Of a DNA stretch of 64,000 nucleotides, positions 25,922-35,812 are shown in pieces (position 1 is the first letter of the stretch; every line of letters begins with the position of its first letter). The DNA is from Planctomycetota bacterium (GTDB taxonomy: Bacteria > Planctomycetota > UBA1135 > GCA-002686595): NCBI GenBank assembly GCA_012960475.1, contig DUBE01000046.1, positions 1 to 64,000 of the forward strand. Direction: 5' to 3'. Made by a program: the position numbers and the translations under genes. The notes beneath the pieces are model-generated. The model saw only the letters and a list, made by a program, of their open reading frames with translations. It was not told the DNA's origin and searched no databases.

Positions 25922-27303
25922 ACGCACGGTTGAACAGGGCATTCTCGGGCTTGTTCCTGGTTCTGCCCCTGGCCTGCGGTGACAGCCACCAGGAGCAGTC
26001 TTCGCGACCCAACGTGCTGGTGATCTACTGCGATGACCTTCGTTTCGATGGTGCCGCTGCCCTGGGTTCGTCTTTCTTGCCCACACCGGGCATCGACAGG
26101 CTTGCCGGCGAAGGAGTGACCTTTGAGCGCAGCTACACAACCACCAGTCGCTGTTGCCCCTCGCGCGCGACCTTCTTGACGGGTGTGCGCGCCTCCACAC
26201 ACGGGGTTTGGGTCAACCGCCCCAGCGTTGACTGGCAGACCGGCCGGCCACTGTTGCCTGAAGTACTGCAAGAAGGGGGCTACCGCACCGCCTGGGTTGG
26301 CAAGTGGCATCTTCCCAATCCCGGGGCGCTGCCCGTGCGCGGTTTTGACCACTTCGCTTCCTATGAGGGTCCCGGGAGTCACTTTGACCAGACCTTTGTG
26401 GTGGATGGCCAGTCGCGTACGACGGGCGGTTTTCAGGCGGATGTGATCAACGACCTGGCCCTGGAGTTCATTGACGGGGAAGCAGCTGTTGAAAGCCGGC
26501 CCTGGTTCCTGGTCCTTGGCCACAAGGCACCGCATGTGCCCCTCACCCCGGCACCGGAATTTGTGGACGTCCTTGAGGACATTGACCTGCCCCTGCCTGT
26601 GAGCATGGACGATCCTTTGAGCAGTCTGCCCGCGCGTTATCAGAGTTCGCGTGTGGGGGAGGGCGGCCGTCATGGGATCGCGGAGCGCGATGAGTGGTAC
26701 CAGGAGGTGCGCGCCTATTGGGAACTGGTGCTCAGTCTGGACGCCAGCATCGGGCGCTTGCTTGAGAGCTTGGAGGCTCGGCATCTGTTGCAAGACACCC
26801 TGGTGATCTTGACCTCGGACAATGGCCAGTTGCTTGGAGAACATGGTCTGCAGCAAAAGGGCCTCGGGTACGAGCCCTCGATTCGTGTGCCCTTGATCCT
26901 GCGGGATGGCCCCTGGGGGCATCGCGGGGTGCGCAAGGGGCTGGTGACCAATCTCGATCTAGCACCGACCATTTTGGAGCGCGTGGGCCTGCCGATTCCA
27001 GCAGAGTTTGAGGGACGCAGCTTTGTGGATCAAGTGCGCGACCCCGAGGCTCGAGGCCAGGAACGTTTCTTGTATCAGGCTCCAGCTTTTGGGGGGGATA
27101 CGGGAGTCGTGGAACGAGGAGTGATTGAGGCGGAGTGGAAGTATCTTGTGTTTGAAGCGCCGGGCACTCGACAGGAGGCTCTTTTTCATTTGGTCAGCGA
27201 TCCTGATGAGAGACGGGATCTCGCGCAGGATCCAGCCCACCAATTGGTTCGCGACCGCCTCGCAACCTGGTTGATTGCGGAACGGTCGCGGATTGCGAAG
27301 TGA
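25918..27303 (+). CDS. Formylglycine-type sulfatase lipoprotein
   Basis: A 461-residue sulfatase with an apparently complete active site. The metal ligands are in YCDDLRFDG. The FGly signature SRCCPSRATFLTG has the core C-x-P-S-R in which the first Cys would be oxidised to formylglycine. GKWHLPN, HKAPHVPL and SDNGQLLGEHG follow as expected. A lipoprotein signal (LVLPLACGD) places it on the outside. It would cleave sulfate esters from a polysaccharide or other sulfated compound. Its start overlaps the degenerate relative (ATGA). The activating enzyme is not in this window. Confidence 0.9.
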   Translation: MNARLNRAFSGLFLVLPLACGDSHQEQSSRPNVLVIYCDDLRFDGAAALGSSFLPTPGIDRLAGEGVTFERSYTTTSRCCPSRATFLTGVRASTHGVWVNRPSVDWQTGRPLLPEVLQEGGYRTAWVGKWHLPNPGALPVRGFDHFASYEGPGSHFDQTFVVDGQSRTTGGFQADVINDLALEFIDGEAAVESRPWFLVLGHKAPHVPLTPAPEFVDVLEDIDLPLPVSMDDPLSSLPARYQSSRVGEGGRHGIAERDEWYQEVRAYWELVLSLDASIGRLLESLEARHLLQDTLVILTSDNGQLLGEHGLQQKGLGYEPSIRVPLILRDGPWGHRGVRKGLVTNLDLAPTILERVGLPIPAEFEGRSFVDQVRDPEARGQERFLYQAPAFGGDTGVVERGVIEAEWKYLVFEAPGTRQEALFHLVSDPDERRDLAQDPAHQLVRDRLATWLIAERSRIAK

Positions 27304-27309
27304 TAAGGG

Positions 27310-30300
27310 CTACTTCACCTGTTGGACTTGGACGCCCTCGCGGGATTTGTTCAATTCCGTCTGCCAACTACGGTCGCGGATGTCGTTTTGAGCGCTGTTC
27401 AATTGGAATACGTTCTTGAAGTACGTACCTGAACCCGTAAGAGGCTGCTGGAGCTGTTCGCTATCTTGAATCTGCGGTTCCCCCAGGGCGATCGCTCCTC
27501 GATGGAAGGCATATTGATCGTCTCCCAACTTGGCCACTACTGTGGCGCTGCCCACAACCGTATCGGCTACGAACAACCCCCGTGGGTCTGTGACGCCTCG
27601 AGTGAATCTCTCGTTCGAACTGCCAATCACCCGCACATCCACGCCCCGCATATAGGTGCCATCGGTGGCATCGAAGGCTTGCACCCGGACTCGTCCAGAA
27701 CCGGACTCTTCTGTAATTTCCAACTCCAGATCACTGATCAGCATCAGCCCCGAAGTGAATAGTTCGTCGCCACGGGCGATGATCAAATAGGCGCCGGGCT
27801 CGGTCAAGTCCATTGTTATGGGAGTCTTGGATTCCCTCCGGTCTTCCGATTCCTCAAGGGAAATTTCCGACTGAAGAGTGGGGGAAATTCCAGAGAGGTT
27901 GACCCGGGTAATCTGGGAAAGGTTCTTCTCTCTCAGGTAGAGGGTCAGGAGGTCGACCTTGTAGACCAACATCTCTACTCCAGTGAGACCCTTGTGACGT
28001 AACTCCAACTCGGCGGCCGCGCCGGGTCGTACCGTGGTGACTTCGTCCAAGGCGATTGTTTTTTCACGGAAGTCGCTCAGCGCCTCGCGGGCATCGGCGA
28101 AGAGCTCCTTGACGCGCTCGTAGTACTTGCTCGCTTCTGTCAACTCGCGCCGAGCGTGGTGGATCTGCCCTAAAATGTAGAGGGCCAGATCCCGGTTCTC
28201 GCTGGGGTGGATACGGCCATCTTCCACGTACTCTGCCGCAGCGACCCGGCGCAGGGCCTGCAGGGCTTCTTCTTCCTTGCCGAGCCACCAGTTGGCGACC
28301 GCCTGGCTATAGATGAAAGCGTCCTTGTGTCGAGGCGATGTAAAGAGCGTTGCGAAGGTACCCGACAGATCTGCAGTGCCCATGTAGTCGTTCACGCTCA
28401 GGCGCGCGCTGACCAGAGCCAGGGCCGCATCGGCGGCCTGGGGGTCGGTAGGGTGCAGGGCCAGATAGCGATTCAAATGCCGGGAACCCGCCAACACGAG
28501 TCCCCCTCGGCGCCAATCCTTACGCACCAGACTCTTGTCCAGATGTGCCGTCTGCGCCTTGGCGAGCAACTTGTCCGTCAGAGTCAGGTGAGCTGTCTTG
28601 ACCGCTGAGAAGTCAGGGTAGGCCAACCAAAGTTCTTGCAGCAATTCCATGGCGCTGGCGAATTCGCCCAGCTCTTCCAAGGCGCCCGCCACTTTGGTGT
28701 CGCGACCAAAGGTCTCCAGCAGGGTAGCGCGGAAGATGAGCATGGCGCGTTCGTGTTCGTTCAATGTGCGATAAGCCTCGCCAATGGCTACCACCTCGTC
28801 GAAAGGAATCGTGATGCTGGGGTCCTTCTCCTTGATTACTTCGAAGTACTCCACGATTGGTTCCGGATCCTTACGCTTGACCGCCAGTTGCAATAGTCGG
28901 TGGGCGGTTTGTACCAGGGGTTTTTCCCGCAAGAAGGGCTCGAATTCCAGGTAGAGGTTGGTCAACGCATCGTGGGCGCCTTCATGGTTGATGGGGCTTT
29001 CATCGAATTGGCGCAGGCCTCGGCTGTAGAGTTCATCGGGCGTGGCGCGATAGGTGTTTTCTACCTGGGCCAGATCATTCTTGATCTCAAAGTCCCGCGC
29101 CTGGCCCACTACCATGGCGCCGGGGTTGTTTTCGCTGCGCAGGGTCGGGGGCAGCAGTTTGAACGCTCCGGCGATGCGCGCGCGGAATTCGAACTCGATA
29201 CTGCCACTTGTGGAGTGCGGGTCGATTGAGACCAGCACCGCATCGGGCCGCACGCGTGCCTCGCCAATGCCACCTTTGACCGACTCCGCGATCACTTCGG
29301 CTCCCGCCGGGGTTGGCACGCGCATGACCAGGTGTCCGTCGGCCGAACGACGGGCATCGCGCCACCATCGGATGTGCACCTTGGCGCTTTGACCCCTGGC
29401 CAGTTGTCCGACTTCGTTGATCCACTGTTCTTGGAAGTCGCGCAGGATGCTGAAGCCCGTTGGCAGCACTTTGCCGTTGAGCCGCGGCGCTGCGGGCATG
29501 AACCGTTGCTCGGCTATTACCAGATCGCGACGGTCGTTCATTGTGGCGGAGAGGTCTCGGGTAAAGCCCTCCAAGACCGCAGCCCAATGAGGTTTGCCTC
29601 GGCCTTCCACGGTCATGTCGATGCTGATCCTGCGGTCGGCTACATTTTCAAGGTCTACAATCAGAATCTGGGCGGGATCTCCACCGTGCAGTTCGACAGT
29701 CTGTTCCGCCTGTCCTGCGATTCGAATCTTGATGCGCATGGTCTCGCCCATGGCCAGAGCGCTACGGTCCTTGTCCAACAAGCAACCCAGAACCAAACCA
29801 CGAGCCTTGCCGAAGGGACGTTGGCCGAGCATCCACTGGTTTCCTGCGTCGATCAGACTCGAATCTGGCTGAGCGGCCTTGAGGGCCAGCACAGCCAGAG
29901 CGGTTTGCTCCAACTTGTTCAGGTTGGCAGGGGAGTTTCCTTTCACGCTCCAGGAAGCATGCCTGGTACTTTCGGTTGTTACCTGTCCCTCGATCAGGCT
30001 GCAGAGGTCAGCCGCCATGGGCAGGGAACCGTGAGCGGAGAGGGCCAGGGAAGTGTGTACCAGGGCAGCAGGGGAGAGTCTCGCGCGCTCGCGATACAGT
30101 CGGTTGAGAGCAGCAAAGTCCGCCTTGCCTGCGGCGGCCAGAGCATGTTGCAGGAGCGCCTTGGTCTCCCCGTCCTGCTGGGAGGCCTGACGATGGGCGT
30201 TGGTCAGATACTTGAGGCCCAGATCCATGGTCTGGTCCAAGACCGAGATCCCAATCTGACGCGCCTCGGCCAGGGCCCAGACGCAGCGCGCACTCTGAAC

Positions 30301-33300
30301 GGGATCGTTGCTCCGGCGGAAAATAGTGCGCCAGCTCCCGTCTTTGTCCTGGGCAGAAGTCAGGGCTGCCACCAGACCAATTGCGCGGTCTCGTAGTTCG
30401 GTCAGGTCTGTGGGGCCAGCTGTTCCGGTCTGTTCCAGGGCATGAAGCACCCAGGTAACCCCCAACAGCTCGCTGGCCATGTACCCGGGGGTGCCTGCGT
30501 CCTGGTACACAGCGCAACGCCAGATCGGACCGCGATCGAGAGCCTCATCAATCAGGAGGCGATCGATCCCCGCACCGATTTCCAGCTGCACTGTGCGTGC
30601 GCCGTACTTGCGGCCGCTGGGCAACTCAAGGAAAGTGGTTGTGTTCTCATCGAGTACGCCACCGACGCTGGTGGTGAAGGCCAGACCATAGGGACGCACC
30701 AAAACGTTCTTGGTGACTTCTTCGGGGTTCTCATCGGTGTTCGCAAGGTTGGCTGAGACCTTGAGCGCAAGGGCTCCCTCTGGCAGGGGATCAAAGAGAC
30801 CGAACTCGACCTCGGTCACCGCTGCGCTCTTGGGCAGAGTCACGGTGCTCGTTCGACTGAAGGTTCCTTCGCTGGTCTCTACGGTCATGGTCAGTCTGCA
30901 TTCGGTGTCAAGACCAACCAGGTCATGGATGCGCACGGAGGGATTGGGTGCGTCTCCTTCCACCAACTCGCCGGGGAAGAGCAGTTCCAACTGGAATTCC
31001 GCTCGGCTGGTGAGTTTGGCCTTGGCACCGCCCACCAGGGTGCCGGGGGTCACGCCCCGTGCGATCAATTTCCAGCGCGTGGAACGCTCGGGCATTTTGA
31101 AGCGCACTTGGGCACGACCTTCTCGATCGCTGATAACGGAGGGTGACCAGAAGAGCGTGTCTCCATCGTTTTCAGCCTTGGCCTGTCGGGCTCTGCCTCC
31201 AGCCAGCAAGCTCCTACGTCCCCCGTAGCGTCCGCCAAACCTTCCTCCGGCGCCGCCGCCTATACCGATGGCATCGTTGAACGTCACAGGATCAAAGTCC
31301 TCTTCAACAGAGAATTCTGACTCGGGCGATCGCGCTCTCTCGTTCATACTGCGTCTGATTCGCTTGTCGCTCAGAGTTTGAGTGGCGCTTTGTGGTTCCA
31401 TTGCCTCATCCAATCCGCGTACATACCCAAGGGCATCGAGGGAATCGAACAGGCGGCCTCGGTCTTCTTGCCATTGATCCAGGGCCTGGCGCCTGGTTTC
31501 TTCCAGCAGTATCTCTTTCGCTATGGTCTGGGTACGGCCGTGGTAGCTGAAGGCGCAAGAGCTGGTGGTCTTGAGGCCCGCATGTCGATGAGCTGCGGCT
31601 TGGAAGGTGCGCTGCAGGTCTGGGGTTCGGTCCGGGAAGAGTTGCAAGAGTGCAGCGTCCACCACCGCCAGGGACACCTCTGCTTGGGCCGGGTTGCCCA
31701 GTTGGTCAGTGACGAGAATGTCGACCACAGCCTCTTCGCCTGGGGCGACAACATCCTTGGCCGGTGTCAAGCTGATGTTCAGCTTGCGGTCGATGTTGAG
31801 TTCCACATGGGCCTCGTGCAATTCACCCTGCTCCATCATGCAGATCGCGACTTGCACATTGGGGAAGTGGGCATCACTGGTTTCGAAGTTCAGTTCACTC
31901 TTCTCTTCGTTGAAGCGCACCAGGCGGTGCTCCAGGATCGTCTCTCCTTCAAAAGTCACCAAAGCCAGGTTCTTGGGGGTGCGATTGATCACCTTCAGGG
32001 CAACATTGTCCCCCTGGTTGAACTTGGTTTGATCGGTCAGAATGCGCAGACGTACTGGGTCGTTGTCTCCGGAGGCATAGAAGTCTTCCTCGTCGCTGAT
32101 GGGGTTGCCAAAGCGATCAGTGGCCAGGGCGCGTAGGGTGTAGCTTCCGCCGCGCTTGGGATCGAGGACCCATGAGCCGAGGCCCTTGGAGTCAGTGGTC
32201 AGGGTGATTTCGGCGCTGGTTTCTTCTGCAGAGGTCCACAGAGGCGAGCCTTTCGGAGCTTGCCAAAGCGCCAAGATGTGCACTTCTGTTTCCACGGGAT
32301 CCCCAGCGGGATCTGTGGCCTTGATTCCTATGGTCACCGGTTCGCCAGCGAGTCGAGTGTGCTGGGGTACCTCCAGTTCAAGACGGAAAGCGCGAATTGC
32401 AAGATAGACTGCGCTGCTTGCGTCGACTCCTTCGCTGGGGATGCTGGCCGCAAAAGTCAGCTGTCCCTCGTTGGCGTGATCGCGGGTCGAGTAAGTGACA
32501 TTGGCCTCGCCTTCCTGATCAGTTCGTGCACGATGCTCCCGTCCGTCGGGTAGGCGGAAGACGACTTCCCGCCCGGCAACAGGTTGGCCGTAGTACCAGT
32601 TCGCCTGGGCTGTCAAGGTGACATTGTCGCCACGGTAGACCACTGTCCGGTCTGCTTTGACCAACAACTCGACTTTGCGCAGTTCAAATCGCGCGACTTC
32701 GAACCTGACCTGGAAGAGCAGGCCTTTGCGTGTGGTTCCGCGCAGCATCCAGTTTCCCAATCTTGCACCCTGGGGGAGTGCGAAAGCACCGGCGATGGTG
32801 CCGAAGGGACCGAGGGGTAAGTCGGCACGGCGCATGCGTCGGCCGGCGGGATCGATCATCTCCACGCGCACCTCTTCCCCTTCATTGAATGTGTAACTGC
32901 CGTCGTTGACATCACGCACGATGGCTCTCCAGTTGACCGTTTCGCCCACCCGATAACCTCCGCGATCCGTGAAGAGCACCATGCGAGGAGTCAGGCCAGC
33001 TGAAATTTGCAAGCCCTGCAGACTCAACCCGTCCGAAGCCACATGCCCATCTCTTGCGGCGAACATCTGTACCTCCGCTGTGGTTTGCAGTTCTTCGAGG
33101 GCTACCCGCGCTGTACCGTCCGGACCGGTTTTCAGTTCGCGAAGCAAGGCCGCACCGCCCTCTCCCTGGCCGGGCAGGGCCAATAGAACCTTGACTTCCG
33201 AGGCGGCTTTGTCCGTCAGCATGTCCTGAGCGAAGACAAAGGCTTCCCGACGAGAGCTCTTGACCAGAACCTCTATATCGCTGCGGATCAAGAGGGTGGC

Positions 33301-35241
33301 CGCGCGCTGGTCGCCGGATTGCACCACGATGGCCCAGACCCCCGGTCCCTGCACATCGATTTCGATTTCCTGGGTCAGGGGTGCGAATTGCTTGTAGTCC
33401 TTGAGCTTGAGTTCGAAGGACTCATCCGGAGCGATCAGATCCAGGTCCAATTCCTCGATGCGCTGGTGGCTGAGGTGTTTGCGAAAGTAGGCTTCCAAGT
33501 CGAGGGCGTGCACATGCACTTTGAGTTCTTCCAAGTTGCGCGTGCGCACCTTGACCCGTGCGGTCTCATTACTGCGCCAGGTGCGCTCGGTCTCCAAGTT
33601 CAGGCGCGGACTGGTCATGGCCGCAAGGCGAGCCCGGGCGCGCCCGGCGTACGAGCCAAAGTTGCAAGCGCGATAGGCCTCCACCGCCGCGCCAACATCC
33701 TCCAAGCGGTATTCAAGGGCATCTGCCAGTTGGAATAGTGCCTGGGAAGCCTGGTTGGAACCAGGATGCCGGCGCGCCACTGTGCGCCAGGCTTCCACTG
33801 CTTGGAGCAAGATGGGCTTGAATTCCTCCCCTGCCTTCTTTGCTTCTCTTGCTTCCTTGTCAAAGAGCCCCGCCAGCGCCAGATGGACTGTGGGCACCCG
33901 TGCATCCAATGGCCAGCCCGAGAGAAACTCGGCCCAGGTGCTCCGCGCTGCGTCGTACTCACCCTTGGCCACGTCGGAATTGCCTTTGGCCCAGACGCTG
34001 TCGACAATGCCTCGCTGGGCATCTGACCAGCGCGGACCCGAAGCATAGCGCCGCGTGTATTCCGCAAAGAGTTCGCGCGCCCCGTCGTGATCATCGAGGG
34101 CGGTACGCATTCCGGCTTCCAAGAAGAGTGCCTCCTGATGCAGGGACTCTTCCGCTTGGAGGACACTGGCTTTGTGGTCGGGGGATAGTCGCGGGCGCTT
34201 GCGGAAGGCCTCATAGGCGTCCCGGGCGTCTGCGTGATGACCCTCTTCCCTGTGCAGGGTCGCGATGCTGAAGGCAGCCTGGAATGCCTTTTCGTCTTCG
34301 GGGTGAGCTTCAAGGAAGCGTCCATAGGCGGCCCGTGCCATGTCGCGCATTCCGCGCTTGGTCCAAGTCTGGGCAATCGCAAAGCGCGCACGGGAGAGGA
34401 GCTCCCTGGACGCGTCTTCCTGGTCATTGCCCTGGGCACTATTTTCCGCTCCGGTTGTTATGTCCTGAACCAGGTCCTCAAGAGTTCGCAAGGCATCTCC
34501 CGCGCTCCCCTTTGCCAGCTCGGCGAGCCCCTTGCGCAGCCGTGCTTCTTGCCTTCGACCAAGTCCTTTTCGATCTAGATAAGTATTCCAGTCAGTCACC
34601 GCTTGTTGATGCTTGGAGAGTTTCTCACTGCAAACTGCGCGTTCAAAGAGAGCCAGCTCCACTGCAGACAAGGGTGCGTCCAAGTCAAGTACACGTCCAA
34701 AGAGCTCCCTGGCGCCGTTGAGATCTTGCTCCCCTTGATCCGGTTCGTTGGGCTGGCGATCCGCCGCCATGCGAATCGCGTGCACCAGATAGACCTGGGC
34801 CAGGCGGCCTTGTCGCTCTGGACTGCGCAGGGCTTGGGCGGCCGCTTCGAAAATTCGCTCGGCCTCTTCAAAGCGGCGTAGTTGGCGCAGGTTCTCCGCT
34901 CGACGGAAGCGAACTTTGGCCAACCAGGGGCTCTCCTTGTGTTCCGTTTCAAAGGTCTCGGCCAGAGCTACCGCCTGGGCCAGGTCTTTCCCCTCGGTCA
35001 AGGCAGTGATGCGCAGCAGGGCCCAGAAGTCTTTGCTCTCTGGCTGCAAATCATCCAGATGCTCCAGGGCCTCCAATGCATCCGCGGTCCTTCCTTGGAG
35101 AAGAGCATCGCGTACCAGAGCTGGAACCCCAGGAAGAGCATCGTCGGGGCCCTTGAAGGGCTCGGGCTCCTGGGTAGTCGCGGTAAAGATGAGAAGGGAC
35201 AGGCCGAGGGTGGCCAGGGCGGTTTGGACAAGGATTCTCAT
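27310..35241 (-). CDS. Giant TPR/alpha-2-macroglobulin-like secreted protein, no thioester
   Basis: A 2643-residue exported protein with an N-terminal signal or anchor (MRILVQTALATLGLSLLIFTATTQ). Residues ~40-540 are TPR-like helical repeats. From ~550, macroglobulin (MG) beta domains begin, with a bait-type region near 1130-1230 (AEVSLAVVDAALLQLF). A Gly/Arg-rich linker leads to the A2M domain at ~1360-1450 (KMPERSTRWKLIARGV). An alpha/alpha barrel spans ~1560-1850, then another MG-like domain, more TPRs (~2080-2390) and a C-terminal beta part. At the thioester position, where CxEQ is expected, the sequence is RCAVYQDAG, so no thioester can form. Bacterial relatives act as periplasmic protease traps. 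The flanking TPRs suggest a scaffold. It converges on the sulfatase gene with a 6-bp gap. Confidence 0.85.
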   Translation of the reverse strand: MRILVQTALATLGLSLLIFTATTQEPEPFKGPDDALPGVPALVRDALLQGRTADALEALEHLDDLQPESKDFWALLRITALTEGKDLAQAVALAETFETEHKESPWLAKVRFRRAENLRQLRRFEEAERIFEAAAQALRSPERQGRLAQVYLVHAIRMAADRQPNEPDQGEQDLNGARELFGRVLDLDAPLSAVELALFERAVCSEKLSKHQQAVTDWNTYLDRKGLGRRQEARLRKGLAELAKGSAGDALRTLEDLVQDITTGAENSAQGNDQEDASRELLSRARFAIAQTWTKRGMRDMARAAYGRFLEAHPEDEKAFQAAFSIATLHREEGHHADARDAYEAFRKRPRLSPDHKASVLQAEESLHQEALFLEAGMRTALDDHDGARELFAEYTRRYASGPRWSDAQRGIVDSVWAKGNSDVAKGEYDAARSTWAEFLSGWPLDARVPTVHLALAGLFDKEAREAKKAGEEFKPILLQAVEAWRTVARRHPGSNQASQALFQLADALEYRLEDVGAAVEAYRACNFGSYAGRARARLAAMTSPRLNLETERTWRSNETARVKVRTRNLEELKVHVHALDLEAYFRKHLSHQRIEELDLDLIAPDESFELKLKDYKQFAPLTQEIEIDVQGPGVWAIVVQSGDQRAATLLIRSDIEVLVKSSRREAFVFAQDMLTDKAASEVKVLLALPGQGEGGAALLRELKTGPDGTARVALEELQTTAEVQMFAARDGHVASDGLSLQGLQISAGLTPRMVLFTDRGGYRVGETVNWRAIVRDVNDGSYTFNEGEEVRVEMIDPAGRRMRRADLPLGPFGTIAGAFALPQGARLGNWMLRGTTRKGLLFQVRFEVARFELRKVELLVKADRTVVYRGDNVTLTAQANWYYGQPVAGREVVFRLPDGREHRARTDQEGEANVTYSTRDHANEGQLTFAASIPSEGVDASSAVYLAIRAFRLELEVPQHTRLAGEPVTIGIKATDPAGDPVETEVHILALWQAPKGSPLWTSAEETSAEITLTTDSKGLGSWVLDPKRGGSYTLRALATDRFGNPISDEEDFYASGDNDPVRLRILTDQTKFNQGDNVALKVINRTPKNLALVTFEGETILEHRLVRFNEEKSELNFETSDAHFPNVQVAICMMEQGELHEAHVELNIDRKLNISLTPAKDVVAPGEEAVVDILVTDQLGNPAQAEVSLAVVDAALLQLFPDRTPDLQRTFQAAAHRHAGLKTTSSCAFSYHGRTQTIAKEILLEETRRQALDQWQEDRGRLFDSLDALGYVRGLDEAMEPQSATQTLSDKRIRRSMNERARSPESEFSVEEDFDPVTFNDAIGIGGGAGGRFGGRYGGRRSLLAGGRARQAKAENDGDTLFWSPSVISDREGRAQVRFKMPERSTRWKLIARGVTPGTLVGGAKAKLTSRAEFQLELLFPGELVEGDAPNPSVRIHDLVGLDTECRLTMTVETSEGTFSRTSTVTLPKSAAVTEVEFGLFDPLPEGALALKVSANLANTDENPEEVTKNVLVRPYGLAFTTSVGGVLDENTTTFLELPSGRKYGARTVQLEIGAGIDRLLIDEALDRGPIWRCAVYQDAGTPGYMASELLGVTWVLHALEQTGTAGPTDLTELRDRAIGLVAALTSAQDKDGSWRTIFRRSNDPVQSARCVWALAEARQIGISVLDQTMDLGLKYLTNAHRQASQQDGETKALLQHALAAAGKADFAALNRLYRERARLSPAALVHTSLALSAHGSLPMAADLCSLIEGQVTTESTRHASWSVKGNSPANLNKLEQTALAVLALKAAQPDSSLIDAGNQWMLGQRPFGKARGLVLGCLLDKDRSALAMGETMRIKIRIAGQAEQTVELHGGDPAQILIVDLENVADRRISIDMTVEGRGKPHWAAVLEGFTRDLSATMNDRRDLVIAEQRFMPAAPRLNGKVLPTGFSILRDFQEQWINEVGQLARGQSAKVHIRWWRDARRSADGHLVMRVPTPAGAEVIAESVKGGIGEARVRPDAVLVSIDPHSTSGSIEFEFRARIAGAFKLLPPTLRSENNPGAMVVGQARDFEIKNDLAQVENTYRATPDELYSRGLRQFDESPINHEGAHDALTNLYLEFEPFLREKPLVQTAHRLLQLAVKRKDPEPIVEYFEVIKEKDPSITIPFDEVVAIGEAYRTLNEHERAMLIFRATLLETFGRDTKVAGALEELGEFASAMELLQELWLAYPDFSAVKTAHLTLTDKLLAKAQTAHLDKSLVRKDWRRGGLVLAGSRHLNRYLALHPTDPQAADAALALVSARLSVNDYMGTADLSGTFATLFTSPRHKDAFIYSQAVANWWLGKEEEALQALRRVAAAEYVEDGRIHPSENRDLALYILGQIHHARRELTEASKYYERVKELFADAREALSDFREKTIALDEVTTVRPGAAAELELRHKGLTGVEMLVYKVDLLTLYLREKNLSQITRVNLSGISPTLQSEISLEESEDRRESKTPITMDLTEPGAYLIIARGDELFTSGLMLISDLELEITEESGSGRVRVQAFDATDGTYMRGVDVRVIGSSNERFTRGVTDPRGLFVADTVVGSATVVAKLGDDQYAFHRGAIALGEPQIQDSEQLQQPLTGSGTYFKNVFQLNSAQNDIRDRSWQTELNKSREGVQVQQVK

Positions 35242-35500
35242 GGCGGGCGGGAGGTCCAGGCGGGAGGCCCGGGGGCTCTACTTCCCAGTGGAACGGCGGG
35301 CGGGGGGCTTGGTTTGGAATTTGTGCCAGGATTGCGGGCGGATGGGTCCAACCGCAATGGCTACGGGCCTGGGGGAGGGCTGGAGAGGGTCTGGCTGGAG
35401 GCGCTCTCGGTTCGAACTCCGTGAGGGGCCCGGCTCGCTCCGCCTGCAGACGCTGGGCCCTTTGGGAGTTGGAACTCCAGGACCCCGATTGGGGGAGAGT

Positions 35501-35779
35501 TTCAGCACATCTCTTGCCCGCAATTACTTCCTTCGTCAGGGACGCCAACCGGTGCGCGTGATCCAGGGAGACGGCTTGGAGTCGATCCCATTCCTGGAGG
35601 GACCGTACGACCTGGTTTTCCTCGACGCCCAGAGAGATCAGTATCTCTCGTGTGTGCTCGTGCTCCTCGAGAAGCGCTTCATCGAGCGCACCATCGTGCC
35701 CACCTTGGTGTCAGTAGCAGCCCGGGCTATTGGTGGCTTTTTGTCCGAACGAGGAAACCACCGAGGATCAGGTGGTTAG
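35501..35779 (+). pseudogene. Remnant of an O-methyltransferase
   Basis: One plus-strand frame reads like the second half of a catechol-type SAM O-methyltransferase. ESFSTSLARNYFLR and VRVIQGDGLESIP lead to GPYDLVFLDAQRDQYLSCVLVLLEKR. The N-terminal SAM-binding glycine loop is missing, and the expected C-terminus (GG..V.DN) is replaced by unrelated sequence containing the first copy of the 34-bp repeat. The rest of the gene-free stretch 35242-35812 shows nothing else I recognise; it must also carry the promoter of the giant macroglobulin-like gene on the minus strand. Confidence 0.55.
35721..35754 (+). repeat. 34-bp direct repeat, copy 1
   Basis: This copy, beginning CCCGGGCTATTGGTGG and ending TTGTCCGAACGAGG, matches a second copy at 37410 in 30 of 34 bases and in the same orientation. 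The two copies flank the DUF6288 gene. The sequence sits in the tail of the O-methyltransferase remnant. A short inverted repeat (AACCACC-8-GGTGGTT) follows at 35756-35777, and GGTGG inside the repeat can also pair with its CCACC. It may mark the edge of an inserted cassette. Confidence 0.7.
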
Positions 35780-35812
35780 GGTGGCGTGAACAAGTCCTCG
35801 ACAGCCGATACC

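Noticed and set aside
29332-30396. 354-aa plus-strand ORF inside the macroglobulin gene
   Set aside because: Antisense shadow of a high-GC gene with clear domain content; no family features.
34916-35779. 287-aa plus-strand ORF as an intact gene
   Set aside because: The first ~195 residues are antisense to the macroglobulin gene or unrecognisable; only the last part resembles an O-methyltransferase, and it lacks the SAM-binding loop, so I call it a remnant.
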